DNA of 64,000 nucleotides from Vreelandella songnenensis (GTDB taxonomy: Bacteria; Pseudomonadota; Gammaproteobacteria; Pseudomonadales; Halomonadaceae), in the NCBI RefSeq assembly GCF_003002925.1, contig NZ_PVTK01000009.1, forward strand, positions 1 to 64,000, given 5' to 3'. This document shows, one piece after another, positions 27,850 to 36,618 of the stretch (position 1 is the stretch's first letter; every line of letters begins with the position of its first letter). The notes below the pieces were generated by a model. It had not been told where the DNA came from and ran no database searches. It saw only the letters and a list, made by a program, of their open reading frames with translations. A program made the translations under genes and the position numbers.

Positions 27850-28757
27850 CGGCAGATTTCCCATTGACCGTCACGTTGGATGAAGTAGAGTCTGACGTTT
27901 GAGACTTGCTCATCACTTCCTGCGTGCCCAAATCGAATCGGCGCTGCTACTCCCTCACGGGTAAGCCAAGCCACACGATTATCCGCTGCTAAATTCAATG
28001 TCATCGGCTCTTCTGGAAAAGGGTCTAGCTGGAAAAGGTTAGGATTATCAAAGAACATGCTAAAACTGGCTCGCTGGCGCACGTAATCTTCGGGCTCTCC
28101 GGAAGCCAAAGCAAGCTCTTCAATCATGGTTTTCGAGGCATCCATGAGCGCATCGTTATCCTGGGCCTCAAAGAGCGTATATAGTCGGCGATATTCACGG
28201 GCTAGGCTATCACGGGTAGCATTACTGTCTCTTAATACGTCGCCTTCTTCCCAACACCAAGTGGGCATCGGCTGACGGTTGTAAAAAGGCACCTCCAGTC
28301 TGAAATAGTCATCATCCCAACGGATGGAACTAGCTACCACATTTAATGGAGCTTGATCATCTACATTAACAACTTCTGGCTTAAAACCTTCGAGACCAGG
28401 TTGTATAACAACCTCAAAGGCGGTTTTGGCTTCAGTGTTGGGGTTTTCCCCCTGCTCCCAATACTCCATGGAGAGGCGCAACTCATGCTGCTCTTCAAAT
28501 GGTTTATCAGAGGGCACTGGCCATGCATAGAACTGGATTTCGTTACGACCATTACGTATGTATTGGGATGCTGGCAGCATTGTATTTTGATGCCCTGGCA
28601 CCCCTGAAAAATTTAGCATTATCTCTTGCATGTCTACTGAAGATGCCACCCCATTCACGCTCCAGCGTACGCCGAACTGGTACTGTGTTTCTTGGGCCAT
28701 TGCCTGTGTCTCCATCATAACTAAAAAAGATAGTAGTAACGCCACTAATGTTTTCAT
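27846..28757 (-). CDS. exported protein of unknown function between candidate effector and PAAR
   Basis: A 303-aa protein I do not recognise. It has a clear signal peptide (TLVALLLSFLVMM, cut near AMA at about residue 22) and a mature part with many aromatic residues and a C-terminal segment (VRLYFIQRDGQWEICR) that reads like an edge beta strand of an SnoaL- or lipocalin-like fold. It overlaps the 640-aa gene by ATGA upstream and the PAAR gene by ATGA downstream. Placement straight after the candidate effector makes it the leading candidate for a periplasmic immunity protein, an inference from context. AT-rich relative to flanks. Confidence 0.6.
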   Translation of the reverse strand: MKTLVALLLSFLVMMETQAMAQETQYQFGVRWSVNGVASSVDMQEIMLNFSGVPGHQNTMLPASQYIRNGRNEIQFYAWPVPSDKPFEEQHELRLSMEYWEQGENPNTEAKTAFEVVIQPGLEGFKPEVVNVDDQAPLNVVASSIRWDDDYFRLEVPFYNRQPMPTWCWEEGDVLRDSNATRDSLAREYRRLYTLFEAQDNDALMDASKTMIEELALASGEPEDYVRQRASFSMFFDNPNLFQLDPFPEEPMTLNLAADNRVAWLTREGVAAPIRFGHAGSDEQVSNVRLYFIQRDGQWEICR

Positions 28758-30676
28758 GAGAAAGTTATAAACTCCCCTGTATAGCCCTCTGCGAGGGGGT
28801 AAGTGTTAGTATTTTCTGAATCTTCAACCCAGTTGATTGTCATAGTGTTTAGTACGGCTTGTCGTGAATTATTAGAACTGGGGCTTGGGCGACCACCAGC
28901 ATCTGATTGTCGACCACCTGACTCTACATTAACTTTCTTGAACGACTTTATTTTTAAGGCAGCGCCTTTATGATAAAGCTGATATCCCCAGCGGCCTTCA
29001 TCTGTTTTGATTCGAATACCACCTTCGGTAACGACTTCAGCCTCGTATTTGAAAACATGTCTATCGGTGATGATCGAGTCAAAATAGCCAAGAATACCGC
29101 CCATAGCCTTAGCGGTAAGTTGGACTTCAACCTGACCTCTTACAGTTGATTCGTCGAATTTCCCCTCATGAAAGTCGTAAACGCCTCCAAGCAGTTCATC
29201 GGCAGTAGCATCCTCCGATGCCTTGAACCCCGCTCCAAGCGAGATTTCCATGAAAAGCGAAGGATCAATTTGATATTGGGCAACAAGCAGGTTTCTTCCT
29301 GTTTCCGCATCTTCCAAGAATGTGACTAGCGTATGAGCCGCTGCTCCTAAAGGAGTAACGACGGGCAGCCTTCTTAACGCACGCTTCAGCGCTAGATAAA
29401 TATCGACCTTGACACCAAATGCAAAATCCAACGAAAGGCCTACATCTAGCTTCCACGTAAGCTCAGGGCCTCCATCCTGCTCAATCTGCTCGGTCCCAAC
29501 TTGCATACTTAGCTTTGGGCCTACCGTAAAAATATTGGCTAATTTATCTGCATCATGTTCGGTACTCAGACTTTTTGCCAAGCGCTTGGCATTGGTTGTC
29601 AATGAATCAATAAATCGATCAATTGAACTCCCCTGCTGGCGAGCACCTTGTTGCCTGCGAAGCGACGGGGCACTATCGTAGGTCGAGGTTTCGCTACGAT
29701 ATTTGCCTACCTGGATCTTCTTGGTGTTACTACCGCAAGTCACTTCTATTTCTGCATCAACTTGCCATCCCTGTTCGTGCGTAACCTGCCTGGGGTTACT
29801 CCCCATATCCAATTCAACACGTAATCGCCTAGCCTCACTGCGTGGAATGTTCTCGGTGCCTATTTGAGGCGGCTGTACACTCACTTTTCCTTTGAATTTC
29901 AGGCTAGGCACAGTGACAGAGGTAAACAGAAAATCTCTGGTGCCATCGTAACTAATCCTGAATTGCTCCTCCTTCGCCATGATGCCTCGATTCATGATGA
30001 TATCGAGGATAATGACGGCCGCCTCAAAGGCAAGACCATAGTCGCCTAACCGGGGAATGTTGGTCAGAGGAGAACGGGGATTCGTTTCAACGGTAAAAGG
30101 TATTTCAGTACCCGAGGTAATAGTCGTACCGTTTAACGCTCCAGTCCAATATAGCGTGTGTGCCTGATGTGGGCAGTCATCGGCAATCGTAACGGTGACG
30201 GTACCTTCATCCTTAAACGTCGAGCCGCTCAAGAACCCTTCAAAACTCAGCTCTCCCGCTACCGCCTTGTCGGCTACAAAATAGATCTTGCAGTCAGTAT
30301 CTTCCAGCTCGTTGCGGCCTTCCAGCACTACACGATTGTTCTTGCCGGAATGACAGACCACCTCAACCTTTTCGATACAGGGTGTTTGCGAGGCGCATAT
30401 AACACACATTGTGCCAAATTCAGGATCCTGGCGGCTCTCGCCGTCTGCTGGCTCTTGGGGAATCGGACTTTCAGTGAGCCGGTCGGCGCCGCTAGAAACA
30501 TATTCACTATAGATACTATTGCTGACTTGCCCCTGAGTAACGGCCGAGCCTGGATGGCTATCGTCGTTCGCCATCGCATTTTGGATCCTGCTTAGTAGCC
30601 TTTCAGGCTGCCTAAAAGCCGTTGGCTGTTCTTGCACCAAGTAAGCCATGTCTTCAAGAGTAGGCTGGTAACTCAT
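28754..30676 (-). CDS. candidate type VI effector, 640 aa, family not recognised
   Basis: No family I can name. Visible parts: a polar N-terminus (1-85); a cysteine cluster (C91, C94, C100, C108, C129, C168) spanning a beta-rich, Ig-like stretch (about 100-200); a hydrophobic segment (about 213-229, YGLAFEAAVIILDIIMN); a second beta-rich part (240-325); an amphipathic helical stretch (350-385); then alternating strands (405-580) with one apolar helix near 438-454. No signal peptide and no DxD, HxH or Ser-His-Asp motif stands out. It overlaps the DUF4123 adaptor gene by ATGA and the next exported-protein gene by ATGA. Adaptor adjacency supports a secreted cargo, and the strand-rich second half would fit a pore former. 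Both statements are inference. Confidence 0.55.
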   Translation of the reverse strand: MSYQPTLEDMAYLVQEQPTAFRQPERLLSRIQNAMANDDSHPGSAVTQGQVSNSIYSEYVSSGADRLTESPIPQEPADGESRQDPEFGTMCVICASQTPCIEKVEVVCHSGKNNRVVLEGRNELEDTDCKIYFVADKAVAGELSFEGFLSGSTFKDEGTVTVTIADDCPHQAHTLYWTGALNGTTITSGTEIPFTVETNPRSPLTNIPRLGDYGLAFEAAVIILDIIMNRGIMAKEEQFRISYDGTRDFLFTSVTVPSLKFKGKVSVQPPQIGTENIPRSEARRLRVELDMGSNPRQVTHEQGWQVDAEIEVTCGSNTKKIQVGKYRSETSTYDSAPSLRRQQGARQQGSSIDRFIDSLTTNAKRLAKSLSTEHDADKLANIFTVGPKLSMQVGTEQIEQDGGPELTWKLDVGLSLDFAFGVKVDIYLALKRALRRLPVVTPLGAAAHTLVTFLEDAETGRNLLVAQYQIDPSLFMEISLGAGFKASEDATADELLGGVYDFHEGKFDESTVRGQVEVQLTAKAMGGILGYFDSIITDRHVFKYEAEVVTEGGIRIKTDEGRWGYQLYHKGAALKIKSFKKVNVESGGRQSDAGGRPSPSSNNSRQAVLNTMTINWVEDSENTNTYPLAEGYTGEFITFS

Positions 30677-32040
30677 GGCTGCTCCTCACTGACAATGGGT
30701 CGATAATTATCGTGCTGCATATTGCCTTCCTCGTGACGATATGGTGCAAGTAACGTGTGTCGAATGCGTCCTCGCGGTAGCCAAGCGTCCAACTGGTCAC
30801 GCTTTCGCCAGCCAGCCATTTTAGAATTTTGCAGAATGAGCTGAGCCTCAGTGTGGCCTTCGGGGAACGTTTCACCGAACTCGATCACGCACTTGGCCAA
30901 CGTTCGCACTTGCTTTTTGGACCCCAGCCCGTAGCGTTGCCCCAGTTGTGCGGCGGTTTGAACAGCTGACAAACGTTGGCCAATCAAGGTTCGGGGGTAT
31001 TGCTCACCAAGCGACAGGGCGAGGCGCGCCTGGGCTCGTTGCTGCATCAAGCCACCAAATCGCGCAAACTCTTCCTGGCCGATGGCAAACTGCCGTCCCT
31101 GCCCTCGCGTATCGCGAGCATCATCGCTGAGCGAGATCGTCAACAATCGCCCCTGTACCTGCTGAACGGGTGTCTCCAGCGCGATGGTGGGGATTAACGT
31201 CAACTCAGGCGGAAACACCATCAGCGGGGAAGCAGGAATAAAGACGGTCTCCAGCGGCGCCATGAAGGCGGCCAGCTTCCAGGGCTCGAGCGCCTGGCTC
31301 ATATCCAGCGCCACCCGGGGGTCGTAGAAGCGGAAGTACACCGGGGCCTGGTCGTTGGCGGGCGTCCAGAGCATGGTGAACTTGCGCAGGTGCGTGCGAA
31401 GTTGCTTGAGCGTGGCATGGGAGTGAAACAGCACACCCCAGTGCTGATCCTGGGGCAGGCTTTCGAGCCAAGCGCGAATCTCGCTGTCGGCTTCAATGCG
31501 CACAAGCCACGGGGCATTGGCCTGAGTGGCGGTGTCCGTGGTGGCGTAAAGGCAGGCGTGCTGGGCGTCGGTCTGGCCCAGGCGCGCCATGGCTTCCCGG
31601 CAGTTGACGCCGTCAATGACGGCCCAGAGCGGCGGTTGGTCGCGGGCAAACAGCGCTTGCCAGGTCGTTTCCTGACAGCTGACCGGAGGAATCACTGGCG
31701 GAACGTTTTGCGGTTCGGGCGGCTTTTCTGGTAACAGGGGAACCATGTCGCCGTAGGCGACCGGGTATTTCGATGACGTCGTGTGGGCCAGTTCAACCAG
31801 CGTTTGCACCAGGCCTTCCCGGCGGCAGCGAGCAAGCAGCGTTTCAATACTCTCCAGGCGCACCAGCCCCAGGCCATCTTGGTGGCACTGCTGCTGTAAG
31901 CGCGCTCTTACGTCATCTTCACTGCTGGCCAATACAGCGGCGACCGTGATGGCCTCATCGGTGTCTTCTTCCCATCGCCGGGCGCTGGGAGTGTGGGCCA
32001 TGACATGGCAGCGCGCCACCCAGTAGTCAGGCGTTGCCAT
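30673..32040 (-). CDS. DUF4123 type VI effector adaptor/chaperone
   Basis: DUF4123 proteins (Tap/TEC type) load a specific effector onto VgrG. The domain is at about residues 137-265 (PLWAVIDGVNCREAMARLG, HWGVLFHSHATLKQLRTHLR, APVYFRFYDPRVALDMSQAL). It is preceded by an extra N-terminal domain (1-100) and a proline-rich linker (101-120), and followed by a C-terminal helical part (about 310-455) of the sort seen in adaptors of larger effectors. The gene begins three bases after vgrG and overlaps the 640-aa gene by ATGA, which marks that gene as its likely client. Confidence 0.85.
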   Translation of the reverse strand: MATPDYWVARCHVMAHTPSARRWEEDTDEAITVAAVLASSEDDVRARLQQQCHQDGLGLVRLESIETLLARCRREGLVQTLVELAHTTSSKYPVAYGDMVPLLPEKPPEPQNVPPVIPPVSCQETTWQALFARDQPPLWAVIDGVNCREAMARLGQTDAQHACLYATTDTATQANAPWLVRIEADSEIRAWLESLPQDQHWGVLFHSHATLKQLRTHLRKFTMLWTPANDQAPVYFRFYDPRVALDMSQALEPWKLAAFMAPLETVFIPASPLMVFPPELTLIPTIALETPVQQVQGRLLTISLSDDARDTRGQGRQFAIGQEEFARFGGLMQQRAQARLALSLGEQYPRTLIGQRLSAVQTAAQLGQRYGLGSKKQVRTLAKCVIEFGETFPEGHTEAQLILQNSKMAGWRKRDQLDAWLPRGRIRHTLLAPYRHEEGNMQHDNYRPIVSEEQP

Positions 32041-32043
32041 GCG

Positions 32044-33774
32044 TCATGCTCCTTCCAGGGGGCAGTGGGAAACAAACGGGCTACCTTCGCCCGCAGCGGC
32101 TTCCAGCACCGCCGGAATGGGCGGAAGCGCTGCGGCACTGGGCGAGGCCGAGCCCACGTTCAATACCGGCGTCACATCGACACTGCCGCCTGACACCACC
32201 AGCGCCGCGCCACCGGCCACGAGCGTGATCTTGCTGGCATCCAGAATCAGCTCGCCATCGGCTTTAAAGGTGATATCGCCGTTGGCATGGGTGTGATAGC
32301 TGCCGCCGACCGTCAGCCCGCGCTCGCCATCGATCTGCTCGGTGTGGTTGGTATGTACGGTGACATCGCGGTTGCCGTCGATGGTCTCGACGCGGTCCTT
32401 GGCGACGGCCAGGTGGGAGTTGTTGCCAATGGTGGCGGTATCATCGAACTCGACGCGCTTCTGGCGGGAGTTAAGGACATGCAGTTCCAGGTTCTTCTGG
32501 GCGTGCATATAGATGAATTCTTCGCCCGCCTTGTCTTCAAAGCACAGCTCGTTGAAGCCTTCGCCCTGGTGGGTCTGGGTCTTGATCGCGGTGCGGGTCT
32601 TGTGTTCCGGCAGTGGATACGGCGCGGTATTGGCGGCGTGGTAGGTGCGCCCGGTAATCAGCGGCTGATCGGGATCACCTTCAAGACACGAAATAATCAC
32701 CTCATGCCCAATCCTGGGAATGGCGATACTGCCGTAGCCGCCGCCCGCCCAGCCTTGGGACACGCGCACCCAGCAGCTGGCTTTCTCGTTTGGCTCGGCG
32801 TAGCGATCCCAGGGAAACTGCACTTTGACGCGGCCATGCTCATCGCAGTGAATCTCTTCCCCGGGCGGGCCGACCACCATGGCTACCTGGGGGCCATCCA
32901 CACGCGGCTTGGGATTGGGCGTGGCACGCCAGGCGACATCGCCTGGCCCTAGTACCAAGGTGTTGTGGTAGCGCGTCATGTCGGCGGAATCGCCTACCGT
33001 AAAGCTGTCTTCTTCAAGTGCCTGGGGCTGCTCACCGTGGTGAATGACCTCGATCAGCTGCCAGTCACGATTGAGGCTTTCCACATCGTGGTCGCTCAGC
33101 GTAAAACGAACGCCGGGGGCGAGTTCGGGCAGATCGCTTTGTGCCTCGGCGGTCACGGCCTCGCGGCGCAGGTGCTCCAGACGAATCCGGGTGAAGGGCT
33201 TGCCGGAAGCATCCTGCTTGTAGCGGCCGGGGTAATCGTAATGCTCATAGTCCATCCGTTGGCCGTGCTGCTCGACGTTCGGCCCTAGATGCTCGTGCAA
33301 CTGCGCGTAACCGGGGTTCTTGAACGTGTAATCCTTCAACGTGGCAGATGAGCTTGCCACGCGGGCGGTATGGCGCAGCTTACGCACGTGGCGGGTGGGC
33401 GCGGTGCCGCCAGCCCGATTATGATAGGTGCACTCGCCAAGGTTGGGCAGGAACTTGGGATCGTCGGTAAATACCAACCGGTGGGCGCCGGCTTCGAACG
33501 TATGGAAGTAGAACAGCCCCTCTTCGGCGGCCAGGCGTTCGATGAAGGCAAGATCGGTTTCGCGGTACTGTACACAGTACTCACGCTCGATGAGATCACG
33601 CGTTAACGTAAAGGTGACATCGCTGATACCCCGCTCATTACACAGCGTCGTAATGATGGCGACCGGGTCACGCTTCTGGAAAATACGTGAGTTGTGGCGC
33701 AGGGAAAGCCGCCACAGTGCGGGTCGCAGTATCAGTGAATAAATAGTGACTTGAAACGGTAGGGCAATACCCGA
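32044..33774 (-). pseudogene. vgrG: VgrG spike protein, 5' end missing
   Basis: The frame reads as VgrG from about residue 90 of a normal protein: LRPALWRLSLRHNSRIFQ, EYCVQYRETDLAFIERLAAEEGLFY, HGRVKVQFPWDR, CWVRVSQGWAGGGYGSIAIPRIGHEV and the C-terminal beta-helix (DRVETIDGNRDVTVHTNHTEQIDG). Upstream the frame hits a stop at 33775-33777, and homology to the gp27-like N-terminus fades near 33750. No ATG or GTG lies in frame before the core; the first possible start is a TTG at 33477. About 90 N-terminal residues are gone, so a working spike is unlikely. The C-terminal tail is short and Pro/Ala-rich with no toxin domain. Confidence 0.8.
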
Positions 33775-33841
33775 TCAGTGCGTATCTGCAATGGCTTACA
33801 TGAATGCAAGACATCTCTTACATAACCAAAGTTAACTTTTA

Positions 33842-34060
33842 CTAAAACGCCTTTTCAAGCGCAAAGCGCGGCTGGGGGCTGCCCTCTTTACTCACTGCTT
33901 CCGTAAACATCTCAAGCGGGCGCACCCACAGCCCGTATTCGCCATACAGAGCGCGGTAGACCACCAGCGGCTCTTCGGTTTCACTGTGCTGGGCGGTACC
34001 CAGCACTTCGTAAAGTGCGCCTTTATAGTGGCGATAGATGCCGGGGACGGGCGTGGTCAT
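33842..34060 (-). CDS. DUF1653 domain protein
   Basis: A 72-residue protein matching the small DUF1653 family: PGIYRHYKGALYEVLGTAQHSETEEPLVVYRALYG and WVRPLEMF. The fold resembles an SH3-like barrel; no function is established. Its ATG overlaps the tcdA stop by ATGA and GAGGAG lies just upstream inside tcdA, so it is translationally coupled to tcdA. About 65 bases separate it from the open frame of the broken vgrG, with no visible terminator. Confidence 0.85.
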   Translation of the reverse strand: MTTPVPGIYRHYKGALYEVLGTAQHSETEEPLVVYRALYGEYGLWVRPLEMFTEAVSKEGSPQPRFALEKAF

Positions 34061-34917
34061 GGAGTCTCCTCTTGAGGGGGTTGGTCAGCGGCAGGCTGAT
34101 TGGCTTTCTTGGTGAGACGCTCAAGCACCTTGGACGCCGCCACAAAGCCGAAGGTGCCGGTGACGAAGGTAGCGGCGCCAAAGCCGGAAGCGCAGTCCAG
34201 GCGGGTGGCGTCGCCGCTGCCGGGCTTTTGCAGGCAGACTTCGCCGTCGCTTCCCGGGTAGACAAGCTGCTCATCAGAATAGACGCACTCCACCGAGAAG
34301 CGCCGCTTGGGGTTGCGCGAGAAGTTGTAATCCCGGCGCAGGCGCGAGCGTACCTTGGCCAGTAGCGGGTCGTGCTCGGTGCGGGTCAGGTCTGCCACTT
34401 GAATGCGCGTAGGGTCGGTCTGCCCGCCGGCGGCGCCGGTCACGGTGATGGGGATCTTGCGCCGCTTGCACCAGGCGATCAGCGCGGCCTTGGCGATCAC
34501 GCTGTCGATGGCGTCCACTACGTGGTCGGCATCATCGGGAATGCGTTCAATCAGGTTGGTGGGTGTCACGAACGCCGTGTCGGCGACGATTTCGATCTCT
34601 GGATTGATCAAGCGGCAGCGCTCGGCCAGTACCTCCACCTTGGGCTGGCCAATAGTCCCATCGAGCGCGTGCAGCTGGCGGTTGACGTTGGAGACACAGA
34701 CGTCGTCCAGGTCGATCAGGGTGAGCTTGCCGATGCCCGAACGGGCCAGCGCTTCAACTGCCCAGCTCCCCACTCCGCCGACGCCGACCACGACGATGTG
34801 GGCATGACGAAATGTGGCAAAGGCACGCTGGCCGTACAGGCGCCGGATACCGCCAAAACGGAAATCATAGTCGCTTGCTTGAGCAGGCGACGCATGTATA
34901 GAAGGTGTCGTCGACAT
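34057..34917 (-). CDS. tcdA: tRNA threonylcarbamoyladenosine dehydratase
   Basis: An E1-like ATP-dependent enzyme that cyclises t6A at position 37 of tRNAs to ct6A. The nucleotide-binding loop VVVGVGGVGSWAVEALARSGIG, the acidic strand LIDLDDVCVSNVNRQ and the basic NFSRNPKRRFSVECVYSDEQ loop are typical of TcdA/CsdL. Length 286 aa is normal. It lies 12 bases after the truC-like gene and overlaps the DUF1653 gene, forming a three-gene minus-strand unit. The csdA-csdE sulfur partners are not in the window. Confidence 0.93.
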   Translation of the reverse strand: MSTTPSIHASPAQASDYDFRFGGIRRLYGQRAFATFRHAHIVVVGVGGVGSWAVEALARSGIGKLTLIDLDDVCVSNVNRQLHALDGTIGQPKVEVLAERCRLINPEIEIVADTAFVTPTNLIERIPDDADHVVDAIDSVIAKAALIAWCKRRKIPITVTGAAGGQTDPTRIQVADLTRTEHDPLLAKVRSRLRRDYNFSRNPKRRFSVECVYSDEQLVYPGSDGEVCLQKPGSGDATRLDCASGFGAATFVTGTFGFVAASKVLERLTKKANQPAADQPPQEETP

Positions 34918-34929
34918 GAAAACTCTACC

Positions 34930-35703
34930 TCAAGGCGTTTGAAGAGCAGAAGGCGCACCCAGCGCCGGCGTCTGCGCGCTATCGAGCGGCAGGTGGCCCG
35001 CCCAGCCCAGATGATCCAGCAGCGCGCTCATGGTGTCGTCCAGGCCACAGCTGATGACTAGCCGCACGCCCAGCAGCGGATGATCAAAGGCCAGATGCGT
35101 CGCCGCCAGCAGAAGCCGGGGCGCGCCGAGCTGTTCGGCGAAAAATCGGTTGTGGATACTTTTACCATGTTTGGCATCGCCGATAATGGGATAGCCCCGC
35201 CGGGAAAGATGGCGGCGGATCTGGTGACGCCGCCCGGTCAGCGGTCGGGCTTCCACCAGTGAATAGCGCGCGCTCGGGTAGCGGTCTACCTGCACCGGAA
35301 GCTCTACGCTGTCCAGGCGGCGGATATCGGTCATGGCGGGCATCGCCGGCATCTCTGCCTTGGGGCGCGTGCCATCCTCCTCACGCAGCGGATAATCCAG
35401 ACGTGCCTGCTCCGGGGCCTTGCCCCGCACCACGGCAAGATAGCGCTTTTCCACCTGACGTTCGCTGAATGCCTCGCTTAACAGCGCCGCCACGCTTGAA
35501 GAGAGCGCCAATACCATCACCCCGGAGGTGGGTCTGTCCAGCCGATGCACGGGATAGACCCGCTGCCCCAACTGGTCGCGCAACTGCTGCACAAGAAACT
35601 GCGTTTCTCCGCGCGCCAGCGCCGAACGGTGCACCAGAAGCCCGGATGGCTTATGCACCGCGACAAGATGCTCATCCTGATAGAGGATTTTGAGAGGCGG
35701 CAT
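34930..35703 (-). CDS. truC: TruC-like tRNA pseudouridine synthase
   Basis: An RluA-family pseudouridine synthase. The catalytic motif PVHRLDRPTSGVMVLALS and the later RPLTGRRHQIRRHLSRRGYPIIGDAKHGKS match TruC, which modifies U65 of tRNA in E. coli. There is no N-terminal S4 domain, again as in TruC. The 257-aa protein has a variable Pro/Ala-rich tail (about 238-257). AGGAAG precedes the ATG. The exact target is inferred from the family. Confidence 0.85.
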   Translation of the reverse strand: MPPLKILYQDEHLVAVHKPSGLLVHRSALARGETQFLVQQLRDQLGQRVYPVHRLDRPTSGVMVLALSSSVAALLSEAFSERQVEKRYLAVVRGKAPEQARLDYPLREEDGTRPKAEMPAMPAMTDIRRLDSVELPVQVDRYPSARYSLVEARPLTGRRHQIRRHLSRRGYPIIGDAKHGKSIHNRFFAEQLGAPRLLLAATHLAFDHPLLGVRLVISCGLDDTMSALLDHLGWAGHLPLDSAQTPALGAPSALQTP

Positions 35704-35867
35704 AAGACTTCCTGCGGAAAAAACGAGGGCGCCATTGTCGCGGCTCGCTAGGCAGTTGTCACCTGAGTTGTAGGATAAGCCGGGTAACTGGCGTACACGC
35801 CGGCAAGCAGCTACCTTTTAATGGCACCCCTTCGGGGCTTCCATGGAATAGGAAAGGAGAAGAAACG

Positions 35868-36413
35868 ATGCGTCTAGCAACTTCCTTAACCGGTATTGCA
35901 GCAGCCCTTCTACTGGCGGGCACCGCCCATGCACAAACCAGCGACGCGCTGGAAGTCAACATGCATGAAGTCAATGCCGACGGCGTGGAAGAAGCGCTGG
36001 GTACCGTGACCATCGAAAGCTCAGAGTTCGGCGGCGTGCTCCTGACGCCTTCCATCACTGGCCTGGAACCCGGTGTCTACGGCTTCCACCTGCACCAAAA
36101 CCCGAGCTGCGAGCCGGCCGAGAACGATGACGGCGAAATGACCGCTGCTCAGGCCGCCGGTGGGCATTACGACCCCGATAGTACGGACACTCACCAGGGC
36201 CCTTACGGTGAAGGCCACCTGGGCGACCTGCCGGTGCTGACCGTCAATGAAGACGGCGAAGCCAACCTGCCGGTGCTGGCCCCGCGCCTGAGCATGGACG
36301 ACATGACCGACCGCGCCTTGATCATTCATGAAGGCGGCGACACCTACTCTGACGAGCCGCATCTAGGCGGTGGCGGTGCGCGCATGCTGTGCGGCGTCAC
36401 CCCGGCGTCTTGA
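35868..36413 (+). CDS. sodC: Cu-Zn superoxide dismutase, periplasmic
   Basis: It dismutates superoxide in the periplasm. A signal peptide (cleavage after AHA, about residue 22) precedes the SodC barrel with the metal site GFHLHQNPSC, GGHYDPDSTDTHQGPYGEGHLGDLP (split across ligands) and the late IIHEGGDTYSDEP and GGGGARMLCGV; the two cysteines would form the conserved disulfide. Length 181 aa. AAAGGAGAAG precedes the ATG. Confidence 0.95.
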   Translation: MRLATSLTGIAAALLLAGTAHAQTSDALEVNMHEVNADGVEEALGTVTIESSEFGGVLLTPSITGLEPGVYGFHLHQNPSCEPAENDDGEMTAAQAAGGHYDPDSTDTHQGPYGEGHLGDLPVLTVNEDGEANLPVLAPRLSMDDMTDRALIIHEGGDTYSDEPHLGGGGARMLCGVTPAS

Positions 36414-36438
36414 AGGCTCAGGCCTGAAAACGAGTATG

Positions 36439-36466
36439 ACGGGCAGCCACGCGCTGCCCGTTTTTT
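36439..36466 (+). terminator. Rho-independent terminator of sodC
   Basis: ACGGGCAGC and GCTGCCCGT pair over a five-base loop and run into six T. It starts about 25 bases after the sodC stop. Confidence 0.92.
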
Positions 36467-36502
36467 GTGAATAAAAAGAAAAGTGTGTCTGGAGGAAACT
36501 AA

Positions 36503-36598
36503 AGTCGTAGAGCGAATTTTGATACGAGTCGGTACATTCAGCCGAGTTCTACTGGGTTTAAGCTCTCGCGCTTGCAAGTGGTTACTTCTTCTACGACT
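36503..36598 (+). promoter_or_regulatory. long-range inverted repeat in the leader of the cstA-family gene
   Basis: AGTCGTAGA (36503-36511) and TCTACGACT (36590-36598) can pair and bring together the two ends of the 80-nt segment just ahead of the transporter gene. The ribosome binding site of that gene is poor (GAGTACCTCC before the ATG), so the fold could matter for translation. No terminator T-run or riboswitch class was recognised. Confidence 0.35.
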
Positions 36599-36618
36599 AA
36601 CCTACATCGAGTACCTCC

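Noticed and set aside
26526..28757. The two exported proteins of the island as duplicated copies of one immunity gene
   Set aside because: Similar length and signal peptides, but no shared motifs could be aligned by eye.
32044..33477. vgrG as an intact gene starting from the TTG at 33477
   Set aside because: The frame upstream of 33477 still encodes conserved VgrG sequence, so the TTG lies inside the protein; the true N-terminus is missing.
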